DNA of 64,000 bases from Acanthosoma haemorrhoidale (lineage: Eukaryota > Arthropoda > Insecta > Hemiptera > Acanthosomatidae), in NCBI GenBank assembly GCA_930367205.1, contig OV884014.1, forward strand, positions 77,417,104 through 77,481,103, written 5' to 3'. The notes under the pieces were generated by a model. The model ran no database searches. It worked only from the letters and a program-made list of their open reading frames with translations, and had not been told where the DNA came from. This document shows positions 1-11,971 of the stretch, piece after piece (positions within the stretch are counted from its first letter, which is position 1; each line of letters begins with the position of its first letter). A program made the translations under genes and the position numbers.

Positions 1-2300
1 GAGGTCAAAGGCAGGCCTACAATGTAACACCAGTGGGAGTGTGAGCTATGCTGTAAGTATAGATCACTTCAAACTCCCTCCCTGCAGCAGTAGAGGGACT
101 GACATTAGGAGCCTTATCTTGCTCCTAAAACTGATGGACAATGTCAGTCGGGCATTCTTCAGGCAGATGAGCCTTAGCAGGAAGGTGAACAGCCAAATTC
201 AGAGGCACAAATTGGGATTGAGCAACAGAGGAAGGTAATTCCTCTGGTGATACAGAAGAGTTGGATGCTAAATGGTAACAAAATGATAGGGGCACTGCAG
301 CAAAATCAGATCCTGGGTGATAATCAGATGATGGGAAGATTTCAGCAGCACTGGCAGCTAACTTACAAACAGAGGTTGCTCCTGATTGGTTTGATGAGCA
401 CAGAGCGGATGAACTGCTAGCTGAATGAGCAGACAAATTGGTAGAGGGGGAAGATAAGTAAGCTAGATTGGTTGTCTCACCATGAGAGCTTTCAACAAGG
501 AGTACTGTCTTTAACAGTACCAGACAAGAAAGTGACATGCTTTCGCTTTGCACATCGCCAATGACTACCATATGGCCCATATAGAACTCAGCTTAAGGTG
601 GTGGATATAGAACCTGGAAATTCAGATGTTTAAAGCACAACATAAGGAAGGATTAGCAGCGGATAATGTGGAACATGCAATCGGCTAAGTTGAACTTGGT
701 TAGTATTGACGGGGGAATGTCAAAGCTGGGACAGGATCAATGAGGTTGTAAATGAAATAACCCTTGTTTCGAAGAAAGGGGGGGATTATTGATTTGATGA
801 CATTGAAATGTCCTCTTACAGGCACTGTGTCAGAATTGTTCAATGTGTGAAGATGGATAAATGTGAAATTTCAGTGTTAAGGCACATTTTGAAGTGATCA
901 GGGTACGCTGACTGCTTGAATCAAGATGAGCATACCTGAAGTGCTTTATCCAACAGTTATCCAGTTAAACAAGCCAAGTTGGCATCAGATGATAGAGGTC
1001 ACGATTGTCAGACATGATGGAGCAAGGACCAAGGACAAGCAATATATGAGATGATGGGAACAGACGATGAGATGGTGGGTAATGTGAAAGTCAATCTGAC
1101 CACTTCCCAGAGGAGGAGGGGGTGATCGGTGAGGATGAGTTGCATCAGAGGATGATTATGAAGCATTAGGTCATTGTGCAGAGGAAGGAGATGATATTTT
1201 GGATGGTGATGAAGGAGGAGTAGAGTGAGCTGATGGTCGTCCAGCTGGCTGAACATCAAGTCAAGGATGCTAGATTGTATGATTTCGCTTGCTCCAAATG
1301 TGGCAAGAATGGATAGATTCCCAATTTCCTGGTGATGGATAGAGGACATGAAATTTCAGCAACAGTCTCTTCACAACATAAGCCTGATGTTCCGGTGCTG
1401 TCTAGGATTTGAACCCTGGAACCCTGGACACTGCTGAATGGAGTTCTTCGCTTTGCAGTATGTACAAACTAGCGGACGAGTAGGCATTTGATGAGGTGAG
1501 CAAGAGTGTAAGCAGGTGGATGAGAAGATAGACCAGCCAGATTATCAAGATGGCCTTGGTGAGCGGGGGCACGATTTTTGGTCCGGTTGCCGAGTTGTTA
1601 AGTGCACTGGAGCAGACGATGGGTTTCGAGAAGAAGAGGATAATGAAGGGCTCTCCAGAATTCGTATTTGCTGAGTAACTGGGTTAACTTGGGAAACTCA
1701 TTAGATGACAGGTTCAACTCATTGTAGAGATTTTCAAACTGATTGTAGAGATTGAGGGTTTGAGTTTTGAATTCGGTTTGTTTGCGAGAAGTTAATTTGG
1801 AGAGGTTAATTTAGGCTCAATTGTTGCAACAGCTTCTCCTGTGAGCAATGATCTAAGACAGTGGAATTTCTGGACATCTGACGATGGTGAATTCCTGTTC
1901 ATCAGAGCATCATATAGGCTAATGAACTCCTGCCATTGCTCAATTTGTCCATTAAATACCAGCAATTTTATGTTTGTTAGGGGAAGGTTAACAGAAGACA
2001 TCACTTTTTTGCGGGAGCAAATTTTGATGTCAAGGCTGACATAAAAAAAAGGTGGGATATTTAGAAGCTTGTGTTTCCTGATCATCCAAAGCCAGTTGCT
2101 TATTGAGTTTGATAAGTAAATTATTTACTGCCTCGAATTGAGCTGTGGTATTTTGTTACTCCTCAATGCATGCCTGGGCAGCTGCCAATTCACTCTCAGC
2201 CAAGGTTTTTATGAGGTCATGAATTTTGGTTACTGGGGAAAAAATATTCTCCCTTTGCTAGGTTGCTTTGGCTAATGACTGCCTTGTTTTCTCTACAATC
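1..2300 (-). pseudogene. Decayed BEL/Pao retrotransposon, gag region
   Basis: Minus-strand fragments match a BEL/Pao Gag. A segment reading from about 2290 towards 2090 looks like the helical N-terminus. It is followed by a DUF1759-type block containing FNGQIEQWQEF and a downstream LRSLLTGEA motif (2085-1792). A segment rich in polar residues follows, then a zinc-knuckle-like CTYCKAKNSIQQC with PGFQGSNPR (about 1474-1372). The pieces lie in different frames and are split by stops, so the gene is dead. Bases 1-1000 should hold protease or later sequence, but I cannot recognise a motif there; an Ser-rich minus frame at 580-125 matches nothing I know. No LTR was identified. The element lies in the intron upstream of the first visible exon of paralogue A. 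Confidence 0.6.
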
Positions 2301-2768
2301 ATAAAATAAACAAACTAATAATAAAAAACCTGCAGACAGAGAAGTTAACAGAAGACGATGACAAATTCACCAGAGGAGTCATAGACTGAACTAGCAATAC
2401 ATGAGGGTACCCTGAGGAGATATAAAAGTTATTACATAGTAAACATATCTTGACATTTGATAGAAAGAATCATTGAGAACATACAGATAAGAGCGATGGC
2501 TGGTTCACAGACTATAATAAATATAATTTAATAATAATAGAGTCATGATCTGTAACATTAGTCTATTTTTTATAATTTATTTATTCATTTTTAATTTTGG
2601 TCACTAAGAGGGCAAAAAAACTGAGAACCATGACGTTGTTTAATAATAGTTTAATTTATCTTATACAGTCCGAGCTGTTGAAATTACATGCTAATAGAAG
2701 AAAACCATTGAAGAACAAAGAGTTTTATTTATATTTATAAACTCAATTTTTAAAATATTTGTTTTCAG

Positions 2769-2853
2769 GTCAGAGCCTAAGAAACATATTTACCTTTATG
2801 CTGATCGAGTAAATATGTGCCCTCTTTTAGCAGAGATTGCTTCCAAATTAAAG
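2769..2853 (+). CDS. Paralogue A exon (beta-CASP segment)
   Basis: Preceded by TTTTCAG and followed by GTAACT. It is 85 nt long and in the same phase as B exon 6 (54932-55016). It encodes SEPKKHIYLYADRVNMCPLL and then AEIASKLK, differing from B at only a few residues. Confidence 0.85.
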
Positions 2854-5800
2854 GTAACTTTTCTTAATATAATTACACTTGTAGTGTTAAGTTGTACTTT
2901 GTTTCTGTACATAGTAATTGAATATTTTTTATATTGTAATATTCTATCATGGCCTTAAAAAAAATATGAATAAACCCCACGTTGGTGGCTAGCCATTTTG
3001 TCATATATCTTAATGCATTAATTTAAAAAAATGTAAATTTACTTATTATTTATTAAATCTCAACCAAACATTTAAATGAAATAAATACAAATAAAAATTA
3101 ATACATCGACACTTTATGAGTTGTTTACAAATTTTCGGTTGAATCTTTGCATTGCTCCATAAGTATTGAGTTTTGTGATCCCGATCCTCCAAATACAAAT
3201 AAAATTCTTTCTCCTGATTTTTTAACTTAAACAAAGGGATATTTATTTCCATTTTCTTTCAGTTAATTTATATAAAATCAAAATAAACTTTCAAGTGTTT
3301 GCTTGTCATGACCAAACAATCAAGCCTCGTCTGTTGGTCACCATTTTGTAATATTCTATTATGGCCTTAAAAAAATATGAATAAGCGCCACTTTAGTAGC
3401 TAGCCATTTTGTAATGTACCTTACTGTATTAATAAAAAAAAAAGTAAATTTACTTATAATTTATTAAATCTCATGGGGGTCCTTGACAAGCAAACATTTA
3501 AATTAAGTAAATAAAAAAAACAAAAGAGATCAAACTTAATGGGTAGAAAGGTATGAGTGGAGTATATTTGGGAATGTGGTTGAGGCACAAATAGGAACAT
3601 GAGCTGCCAACAGGTTTGTGAACTAAATGGCTCTCTTGCAAAATGACAAATTTAAATGGCCATGACGATTTATTAGGTCATACATCTTGATGATGGTTGA
3701 TACTGAAGACTTGTTGGGGCCCAAAAATGTAGATGATTTCAAAAGGGTACTCAGAATGGTCACTTACTTGAATTATGCGATTGCTTTGTTCAAAATCTCT
3801 CCTTCTCTCCGCTCTTACTTACTTGAACAAGCTGAATGAGATCATGGCTGGAGAAGATACACGAGGGGACACCTTCACCTCAACCACTTGTGAACCATGT
3901 AGTAACAGCTACAATTTGTATTTTTGGCTCTTACCCAACTTATTTTTTAATTAATTAATTATTTCTACTATTCTATTTAGTTATAACTGTTAACGCATAG
4001 TCTTACCACTGGGCTGGGTGTTACAGCACTTGGATGAAAATTCTGAGCCCCCCTTTTTCCAGAATCTGAATTTTACCAGCATCCATATGTCGGTTACGCA
4101 GCTAAACTTAAATATGTTATAGAGAGTGGAATAAGTTGGGTGGATAGGGTGACTGTTCTCAGGAATCATGCTGGGAAGCATTGGGCTATCCAGAGTATGA
4201 TTCTACTGATGGTGCCCACGTTGAAAAAAGGTCACATTGTTCTTGAAGAACCAGCCTAAAAGACAAAAAGTAAAAGAATATCGAATAAGAACAGTGAAAA
4301 GGGTTTAGTGAGCTTTTTATCAGTTAGTATTCACAGCAGCTCCAACAATTTAAAATAAAAACCTTATTAATCAATGATGTAAAGTACCCATGAGCTGTCC
4401 ATGACACCTACTTACATCAGATTTGAACTATCACTGGGTCGGACATTTTAAGGATAGCTGCTGTTGTAATTAGGATATTTCAATTAATAATTAAAAATCA
4501 CATTGCAATTACTTTCATATCAATTATGTCACCAACTATTTTCATTTAATTAGTTGGTAATGAATTATGTTAATTTTACATAACTGATTATATTATTTTA
4601 TATAAATTTTTGGTTACAAAATCCCTCAAGTTCAATGTAGATCATAATCTAATAATGCTTGATTGAAAATGAGAATTCTTGAGAAATTTGTACTTGCTAC
4701 ATAATCTTATTGTTTTTCTTTACAATTGCAGGAAAAGGTTTACCTTTGTTATAACACAATACAGATAATGGAAATTCTTGGACATGATTCTTTGTTTACT
4801 GGTGATGCTAGTAAATCAAGAATATTTATCGACAAAGCCTATATCAAAAAAAGGTTAGTCAAAGTAGTTTATCGGTTATCACACTTTCTTTAATATTCTG
4901 TAATATTATTTTAGGGCACATATTATTAAAGAATTCTTTTGGAGCCTGAAATAAAAATTTTGTTAGTTTAGAAGAAATTTGAATTTGCATAGGTTTAATG
5001 CAGATCAAGATGATTTAACAAAAAAAGTTGTGAAATTTAAAACAACTAGTGAAGTTCAGATATTTGTGGAAAAGCTTGTGATGTGGCTCCTTACAATAAT
5101 TTAATCAAGGGATAGTTTGTGAGTTTCAAGGGAATTATTATGAGTATTCAAAGTACAAATGCATTTCTTTGAAATATAAATTATAATGGGCACATGTACT
5201 TTAAACTTACATAATTCCTGAATTGTTAAGGTTATGTAAATGTGTAAACTAAGATAAATAAAATTATTGTTTTGTTGATTACTTTGTCAGAATCGAACCT
5301 TGAAAGTTTAAAAAGAGTCATTGTAATTCAATTCAAATTCTTTACTAGTTTGTTTACTTAATATTTATAAAACCTGGTTCAAATTTAAATTATTGTATGT
5401 TATGAGAACGTTACTATGCATATTTTACTGCGCTAAAAAGTTTTTTTATATTAATATCAATTTAATTTTTTTTATATTAATCAAATTAATTTTATTTTAA
5501 TATTTGTAACATTTCTGTAACTTATTTAAAATCTTTTTTGTATTAATTTTAGGGGACATGATTATGAAAACATCAGTATAAAGATCACTCGCCATGAAAA
5601 ACCTAATCAAAACTCAGAAATTTTTCCACAAAACGAGAGGAAGGGAAATTCTTACCATTTCCACTATTATTCTCATACCAATAATAAGGAAATATGTGAA
5701 TTACTTTTAATGTTAAAACCCGAGTCAACGACTGGCCTTTTTTCCGATCTTGACAATTCAAAAGTGAATTATAATTTAGATTTTAAACCTGATGCTATTC

Positions 5801-7440
5801 AAACCAGGCTATTTAAGTCACTCTCAGATAAGTCCACATTAAATTTGTCAAGTATTGAAGGTATTGTTAAAAATAATGAAGAGTCTAATGTTTCTACTAA
5901 ATGTCCTTTACGTGTTCGCAAAGTCCCTGAAATCAATAATGATGGATTATACAATGAGACTACTAACCGTTTGATTGGAACCACTAATAGGTCTTTTTCA
6001 AATGTAGCATTGCCTAATAAAGAATCTATTTCTATGAATAACAATACATCCGTAAATGAGGAAATGGCCTATACAGATTTAACTTCCAACAATTTAGGAA
6101 ACCCTATTACATCTGAAAATTTACACAATTATTGTAAGACCAAACAAACAAGTAATTCCATTGTAGAAGATGCAAAATCATCAAACTCCTCTGGAAATGG
6201 TTTTACTCAAGCAAATGTTTCTATAGATAGGAAACATCCAAGTGTTCCAAAAAAACTAATTCCTTTAGTTATGGATCGCAAATTGGTAAAGGAAAATACA
6301 GTAACCATCGCACAAAACAAATTAATAAGATTGCCTAAAGTGATAACAACTGACAAAAAATCCATCTTACTGCATAGCAACTACATTAGTTCCAAGAATT
6401 CTCCTTCAGTTGAATTATCTGCTGACAGCTCAAAATCTAATAATTTAGACAGTGAAAACACTGTAATTAAGAGTGTACCATGTAGTACTAAAACACGTTA
6501 TAAAGCACTGCACCAACCCCATTCAAAAGCTCTAAATATGTCATCTTTGTATGGTGGCTGGATGGGGAACAATTCCATACCTGGATTAAGCAGTTCATCA
6601 GAAACACCTGAAAGTGTCAACAATAGTGAAAAAGCTCTGACAGAAATAATTTCTCAAAATTGTATTCCTGATCAAGAATTATTAGAAAGAGAGGCTGATG
6701 AAACAGAAGTGGGAAAAGAAAATGCTTTAGATTCCTCATCACGTAATCAAGATTTACAGACAAATAATAAAATAGGAGCAATTTATGAAGTTTCTTTGGA
6801 TGATACTAACTTATTCCATTCAGCAAATAATAATGGCAGTATTTCTAATAAAACAAATTTATCCTTTATGGATGAAGATTTTGGTGGCACCACTGAAAGG
6901 CAATCGTCACCAGTGGACTGTAGCAGTAGTATGAGCAAAACTGCTGCAAGTTCTTCAAAACCAGTCGAGTCCGCTGACTCATCAAGTTCTAATGATGTAA
7001 CCAAAAGCTGCATGCAGTATATTGATATTGCTAATTCAGTGGTGTCAAAGTGCAGTAGTTTCACTAATGTGGAATCAATAACGGAAGATATTAAAATTAA
7101 GAAAGTTGAAAGAATCAAGAAAAAATGTTCAAAGCGAGCATTATCTGTTTTAGCTACAGATGATGAATCTACAAGTTGTAAGAAAAAACTAAGAAGTGAT
7201 AACATTAGGATGTGCTTATTTCATCCCAATGACATCAATAAAGATATGAAACTTAACATGAAACATTGCCACGTATTATTAAAACGTAATGATGTGGAAA
7301 GATCATATTTCTTTTCATCATATCATAAATGCCATCTTCCCAAATTTTGTGGATTTAAAAAACATGAAGTTAGGCCACGACAACATGTATTACATTTACG
7401 AAATCTGAAAAAGATAATTGAACAATCATGTTCAAAATAA
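2769..7440 (+). CDS. DCLRE1B-like: Apollo/SNM1B-like paralogue A, 3' part (three exons)
   Basis: Exons 2769-2853, 4732-4853 and 5553-7440 join with the same lengths and phases as the last three exons of paralogue B (85 and 122 nt internal exons). The first two encode the second half of a beta-CASP domain, with IYLYADRVN, CPLLAEIASKL and the LGHDSLFTGDASKSRIFID segment. These align with the Apollo region around its LGLADVFT...RIHAVD stretch. Exon three gives the beta-CASP motif B histidine (YYSHTNNKE) and LLLMLKP, then a tail of about 575 residues rich in Ser and Asn that ends in a basic block. The frame is open to TAA at 7438-7440. Upstream exons, including the catalytic motifs, must lie left of the window. 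The protein is related to a 5' exonuclease that protects telomeres in vertebrates; whether A is catalytic cannot be judged here. Confidence 0.85.
2935..3545. repeat. Intronic repeat, two tandem diverged units
   Basis: Two units about 410 bp apart each begin with a TAATATTCTATyATGGCC-like block followed by an A-rich run and a 'GCC ATTTTGT' segment. Both go on into a short AAACATTTAAAT..AAATAAA block. Related sequence lies at about 40860-41190 and 55640-55960, so this is a dispersed family confined in this window to introns of the two Apollo-like paralogues. No coding capacity is visible, and ends and target-site duplications are not clear. Confidence 0.6.
3690..3840 (+). pseudogene. Gypsy reverse transcriptase/RNase H linker fragment
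   Basis: A short plus-strand frame contains PKNVDDFKRVLRMVTYL followed by a segment ending in LRSYLL. This matches the conserved stretch between RT and RNase H in Mag-like Ty3/gypsy Pol proteins (pattern PxxKNVxxxQRFLGMVxYLxKF...PLRxLL). Only about 150 bp are recognisable and no other part of the element lies alongside. It sits in the intron between the first two visible exons of paralogue A and has no counterpart at the same place in paralogue B. Confidence 0.45.
4732..4853 (+). CDS. Paralogue A exon (beta-CASP segment, RIFID block)
   Basis: Preceded by a TTGCAG acceptor and followed by GTTAGT. It is 122 nt, as in B exon 7. It encodes EKVYLCYNTIQIMEILGHDS and then a segment ending SRIFIDKAYIKK. 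A keeps the fold-like LGxxSxFT pattern. Confidence 0.85.
5553..7440 (+). CDS. Paralogue A last exon (motif B and long tail)
   Basis: Acceptor TTTTAG. The exon is open from its first base; an internal ATG at 5710 is not the true start. About 50 residues complete the beta-CASP domain (YYSHTNNKEICELLLMLKP), followed by about 575 low-complexity residues. Islands shared with B are the KENTVTIAQNKLIRLPK block (about 6295-6345), the SSLYGGWMGNNSIPGL block (about 6540-6590) and the C-terminal block with YFFSSYHKC, FCGFKKHEVRPRQH and LHLRNLKK. Confidence 0.88.
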
Positions 7441-8165
7441 TCTATAAGTGTTTCTTATACCCCAAGTGTAAACTTTGTATATTTTGTAAGTAAAATATTT
7501 GTTTAAAATATCGTATTTTTTATTATACACTTCTGTAATATATTAATTGAAGAATTAGAGCTGTAAAAAGTGTAAACCTATGTGATAAGATAATTTATTT
7601 AAGTCATTTTTCCTATCCTATATTTTTATTTTTAGCAAGCATTTTAAGGTTAATTCATATATATATATATATATGGTTGTCTGAACCAGTCCACATCCTG
7701 GCTTGTCTTCTATTTATTGTGAGTTGTCCCCAAATCAGAGCCCTTATTTCAAGGCATGTATGAATATAAGTCCTGATTGTTGAGATTTGCAATTTATAGC
7801 TTATCTCACTATTTTTGGTATACCATTTTGCTCTTGATGCCGGGAGTAGGACTTTGTTCTGGAATATTTTGATTATTATTACTAGAAGCTATCTAGTATT
7901 CATCCAAACTAGGCAAGCAAGAGATTAAAGATCTTAGTATTGTCTTGAATAATAATGCGGTATATTTAGTTAGTAAAGAAGATTTTTGGTTAATGTATAA
8001 GGAAAGTTTTCTAAGTCATTGTTTCAATTTGTATGTGTGTGGTTGAAGTTAAATAAATATTCTTTATTCACTTAGTAAAGGAACAATGCAAACGTTTTGT
8101 TAATTGTATCTGTATTTATTTGTATGTATTTATAAATTATTGTAAATAAATTTAAATAAAAAAGT
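7441..8165 (+). other. Paralogue A 3' UTR and poly(A) signals
   Basis: AATAAA occurs at 8052-8057, 8145-8150 and 8155-8160, and the last pair is followed by a GT-rich stretch (TTGTGTTCATTTGTGG). The sequence is alignable, with indels, to the 3' UTR of paralogue B (61350-62215), so the duplicated unit extends past the stop codon. An (AT)9 run lies at 7657-7674. No other gene is visible. Confidence 0.65.
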
Positions 8166-8402
8166 TTAATCTTGTGTTCATTTGTGGTCATAAACAGTAT
8201 ATTGTGTGATATTCTGGCAGCCAAGGCACATCTTCACTGTCTGATGTTAAATCGTTAATTTCTTCAGTTCAAAATCTTCTTACAAAAAATATTTTTGTTT
8301 CTTTCATGTTAAAATTGATGTGAGGCTACTCAGCAATATAGCACAAGCTATCTATCTCATTCATATGAACTTACAATTTGAGTTTTCGTTTTTTTTAGGG
8401 CA
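8166..8402. other. Spacer downstream of paralogue A
   Basis: Weakly alignable to the sequence after paralogue B (about 62216-62390: TTCAAAATCTTCTTA and ACTTACAAT blocks), so probably the outer part of the segmental duplication. No gene or element is recognised. Confidence 0.45.
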
Positions 8403-9467
8403 TGTCAACTGTTTTATCCAGGATCATTGAAAGAAGTAAACAATTGTGGTATGTTTGTGATAGAAAGTTTATTTGAAAGCCCAATGTACACAATAAAGAC
8501 GCCATACTCAGATGTAAAACCAGAACGGGGCAGTATCAAGTCCTTAGCTTGTTGAATGAGCAAACAATGCCAACCTGATCCTTAAAAGATAAACATATGC
8601 CCTCCCCTTTTAAAAAGAGGAATCATTGACATTGTACTAGCTACTGTCATAATAGTCTTCAAGGTCTCTCTCTCCATGGTCATTGTGGCTATACAATACT
8701 GGGTTGTTGCCTTGAAAGTCATGGTGGTTTCTTTGCATTCATACCGGATTGTTATGTTCAAAGCCATTTTGATTTCTCTGTCAATCGGGTTGGCAGGAGT
8801 TCATTATTTGATAGTTAAGCAGTTGTGGATGGTTATGAGTATGTTGTTTCTTTGGGCTGTGGGATAGTGTTAGAGAATACGTTTCTTCGGGTTTTAGAGA
8901 TTATATTTCTTAGGATTGTGTGTAATAGCACCTAACTTGAACAAGTGGAATCCTGAACTAGTGTCACAGCCACTGGTTTTTAAGGGGAGTTGAATGTCAC
9001 CTTGTGGGCTAGTTGGTTGTTTTGACTAGCAGGTTCATCCAGTGTCGGTTCACCCTCCTGAGAAACTGGTACATTTGTTGAAACAAGCTGGTTTATATGG
9101 TGTTTCAGAATACATCCTGAATCCAACCTGACACAGTAGTGACGGGAACCCAGACAGTGGACTATTGTACCAAATAACCACATTGTTGTGATGTAGGCTG
9201 GCTTGAACTCTGTGATCTTCATAAAAGCCAATATCTGCTGTGATTTTTGTTGTTTGGTTACATCAATCTCCTTCAATTCTACATCAAGTTCTCTAATCCA
9301 ATCTCTGGCAAGAATGACGTTGTGACCAGGTGGTGTGATGTACAGTTAGGCGTATCATCTTGTTATCTACTGCTACCTGTACTTTCCCTTACAGTAGACT
9401 TCGGTTCTTTGGAAAAGGTCTGAAGTTGATATTGGCATATGTGATTAATGATCAGCCTACAGCAGCT
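8403..9467 (-). mobile_element. Gypsy (Mag-like) deletion derivative, 3' part
   Basis: Read on the minus strand, a protease end (GHNVILARDWIRELDVELKE, about 9340-9280) is joined almost directly to an integrase C-terminal segment (WLFGTIVHCLGS, VRLDSG, HHINQL, about 9215-9090). RT, RNase H and most of integrase are therefore deleted. A purine tract (AAAAGGGGAGGG) at about 8596-8610 precedes a candidate 3' LTR at 8403-8594 that starts TGTTTATC and ends TTGACA. A CAAATAAA signal lies inside it. The upstream continuation lies across the Polinton at 15472-15612. Confidence 0.6.
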
Positions 9468-9901
9468 AGTAGATATTAAAGGCGGGTTGAGTATGAGTAC
9501 CAAGATATGACCTTGAAGCTTGAAGGGTGTCGTATCACGTTATCTCGTGACCTTGAGGTGATAGCCAGGGCGAGAGGGGAGGAAATTCTGGGAATGGGTG
9601 TGTAATTTCGTGGAATTGGTGCGTCATGGGGGGGGGGGGGGTGATAAGAGTTTATAAGTGTGTCAGGAGCCTCAAGATAGTAGATCCGGCAACGCTGGAG
9701 GTGGGATCTGGCAACGTCGCATGGGTTGTGAGTCACTGTGACTCATCCATTGACGAGCAGCTGGGGACTCACCCCTCTGACGTCAGGCCATTTAGCGATA
9801 ACAGTTCCCCTCTGATGTAGGCCATTCAGTGATAAGGTCTAGTCCATTGATGTGTCCCATTTATTGTTTCGCCCAAGCGCAGGGTTTTTCATGGGTCAGG
9901 A
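9468..9901 (+). repeat. Polinton left terminal inverted repeat
   Basis: About 430 bp matching the reverse complement of 15041-15471, with indels. Shared landmarks are the GGCGGGTTGAGTATGAG start, the GACCTTGA(A/G) blocks, a homopolymer G run (9629-9642; C run on the right), ATCCGGCAACGCTGG, and CATGGGTCA at the inner edge. The G run is a likely place for assembly error. Confidence 0.85.
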
Positions 9902-10007
9902 TATTTCTTGGGATCGTCTGTGTGTCCTTGTGACGTACATAGGGAGGTGATAAGAGTTGATGAGTGTGTCAAGGCCCTGAGCTTTACTCAATATATATTC
10001 ATGCGTA

Positions 10008-10712
10008 ATGTTGTTGTATGCATTCAGAATGAAATTAGTCACACAAGAACAACGTTTTTCCACTGTCAACTTTTCTCCAGTTAAAGTTGATTCAGAAGGG
10101 AGACATAGTGCATTATTACCAAACACCATTCGATCATCAATTTGCGGGCCTAGCGGTTGTGGAAAGACTAATATTATTATTGCACTTTTATTAAATTCAA
10201 ATGGTTTAAAATTTAAAAATGTTTATCTTTTTGGAAAAACATTACATCAACCTAAATACCAGTATTTAAAGAGTGTCATAAATCTTGTTCCTAAAATAGG
10301 ATTATATGAATTTGAAGATGCAAATGAATTGCCTCAGGAAGTTGAATCCAATTCGGTGTGTATATTCGATGACGTCACTATGGAAAATCAAGATGTAATT
10401 AAACGATACTTTAGTTATGGTCGTCATATGAACCTTGATTGTTTTTATTTAACACAAAGTTATATTTGTATCCCAAGACACCTTATCAGATGTAACATCA
10501 ACTTTTTAATAGTATTTCCTCAAGATGAATTAAATTTGAAACATATTTACAAGGAGCATGTGAGCGCTCCTGATTTAAGTTTCACACTTTTTAAAGAGAT
10601 GTGTTCATTATGTTGGAAAGAGCCTTTTAATTACCTTGTAATTGACAAGAGTAGGGATCTGAATAATGGACGTTTTCGAAAAGGAATCGATACATTCATT
10701 GTGGATATATAA
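10008..10712 (+). CDS. Polinton packaging ATPase (A32/FtsK-HerA type)
   Basis: 234 residues. The Walker A motif GPSGCGKT is at residues 47-54, and Walker B (VCIFDD) ends at residues 121-122. The length and the conserved LFGKTLHQPKYQYLK segment fit the genome-packaging ATPase of Polintons, which is thought to pump DNA into capsids. The frame is intact, unlike every other gene of this element. An alternative start is the ATG at 10029, which still precedes all motifs. It lies just inside the left repeat and is followed after about 35 bp by the accessory gene on the same strand. Confidence 0.85.
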   Translation: MLLYAFRMKLVTQEQRFSTVNFSPVKVDSEGRHSALLPNTIRSSICGPSGCGKTNIIIALLLNSNGLKFKNVYLFGKTLHQPKYQYLKSVINLVPKIGLYEFEDANELPQEVESNSVCIFDDVTMENQDVIKRYFSYGRHMNLDCFYLTQSYICIPRHLIRCNINFLIVFPQDELNLKHIYKEHVSAPDLSFTLFKEMCSLCWKEPFNYLVIDKSRDLNNGRFRKGIDTFIVDI

Positions 10713-10747
10713 AGAGCATTGCGTGGTAGTGATTGTCATTAACAATC

Positions 10748-11878
10748 ATGGACCCAAAAGTCACTCGTGAGATTATAAAAACTAGTGAGATTTTGAAAAA
10801 CAAATTTCGTTCATTCAAGCGTACTGTCCAGGATGTTGAAAAAGGTCGACAAGAATTTTTTACTCCCGTGCTCCATCCACTAGAAGACATTAAACAATCA
10901 ATAAAGTTGTCCCAGGCCACCCTCGCAGTAACACCAAGAAAAGTAAAAAGGAGAGATACTAATGTTGAGGACGAATCACCTGATAAAAGCGGGGTAGAGT
11001 CTACTAGTATTTACAGGAAATCAACATTATTACCAAAAACAATGTCTCACTACAAAAGAGCTACATCAGTTTCATCCGATGATACAAAAACTAGTACTAT
11101 GCAAACGCCATTATCTCACTTAGCGGACCCCGCTCATGAAGTAGAAGTAGATGAGGGTAAATATGAAATAGATGAATCGCATTCTGAAAAAGTCAAAGAA
11201 TATGCTCAAACCCCAAAGGGAGAAGCAGAATTTAAAGAGCACCTCACCACATTTGGAAATCTACAGAGAGAATACTTGGATAAGATGTAGAAAGGTGATA
11301 AGACACATGACTCTCGTTACGGCATTAGAGTCATGCCTTCTGGGGAATTAGCCATTGGTGACTCGACTGATGTTCAGCTTTTTGCAAACAGTGATGATAT
11401 GTCTATTAACGATGTGGTTTATGAAGGAACACCAGGATTGCTGGAGCTACTCTACTTAAAAAATCCTAAAGATTACACAGAGTACGACTTGGAAAATTAT
11501 AATAATATTTTACTCTCCACCAATGCTCATAAAAAAGGCTATAGTGAGGAACAGGGAGTATTAGGAAACAGGTCTGAGAAATATAGAAATATCATATCGA
11601 AGTTATTTCCACCTTAAACTTTAAAACCTCGCCCCCCTTCCTCAACATCATCATCATCAGCTTCGAGCAGGCTAACTTCACTCCGTTCTCACCCTTACAA
11701 ACAGGGATCTGGTCTTATGAGAGCCAATAAACCTCTGTATGAGTATTGGAACGACCCCAACGAACTAGTCGATCATCTTAGGCTGCTAATGTCTTCAAGT
11801 TATGCAGGGCATGAAGGTCATCAAAACGAAATAGAATCGCTAATTGAAGAGCTGCGAGAAGAAAATATAGTATATTAA
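10748..11878 (+). pseudogene. Polinton accessory protein gene, two in-frame stops
   Basis: A single reading frame from ATG 10748 to TAA 11876-11878 is interrupted by TAG at 11288-11290 and TAA at 11615-11617 without any change of frame. The N-terminal half is charged and Ser/Thr-rich. The C-terminal end (YWNDPNELVDHLRLL, IESLIEELREENIVY) resembles a conserved uncharacterised protein that often sits between ATPase and integrase in insect Polintons. Its function is unknown to me; a structural or assembly role is only a guess from position. The two stops show the copy is decayed unless read through. Confidence 0.6.
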
Positions 11879-11971
11879 TGTACATATTTTTGTAATGAGT
11901 TTCAGTACGTAGGTGAGTGAGAAGGAATCTGATGCGGACATCTTAACAAAATACTCAAAGAGAAGTTATAG

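Noticed and set aside
125..580. 151-residue Ser-rich minus-strand frame
   Set aside because: No motif, low complexity, and it sits in decayed BEL/Pao DNA.
5710..5712. ATG at 5710 (and 59562) as gene starts
   Set aside because: The reading frame is open upstream to the splice acceptor, and the upstream residues align with the beta-CASP domain, so these are internal methionines.
6783..7205. Leu/Ser-rich minus-strand frame of 140 residues (and 60692-61186, 164 residues)
   Set aside because: Antisense shadow of the Ser/Asn-rich tails; it appears in both paralogues only because the sense exons are homologous.
8676..8867. Hydrophobic 63-residue frame resembling a membrane peptide
   Set aside because: Lies in the 3' non-coding part of the gypsy deletion derivative; composition effect of T-rich codons.
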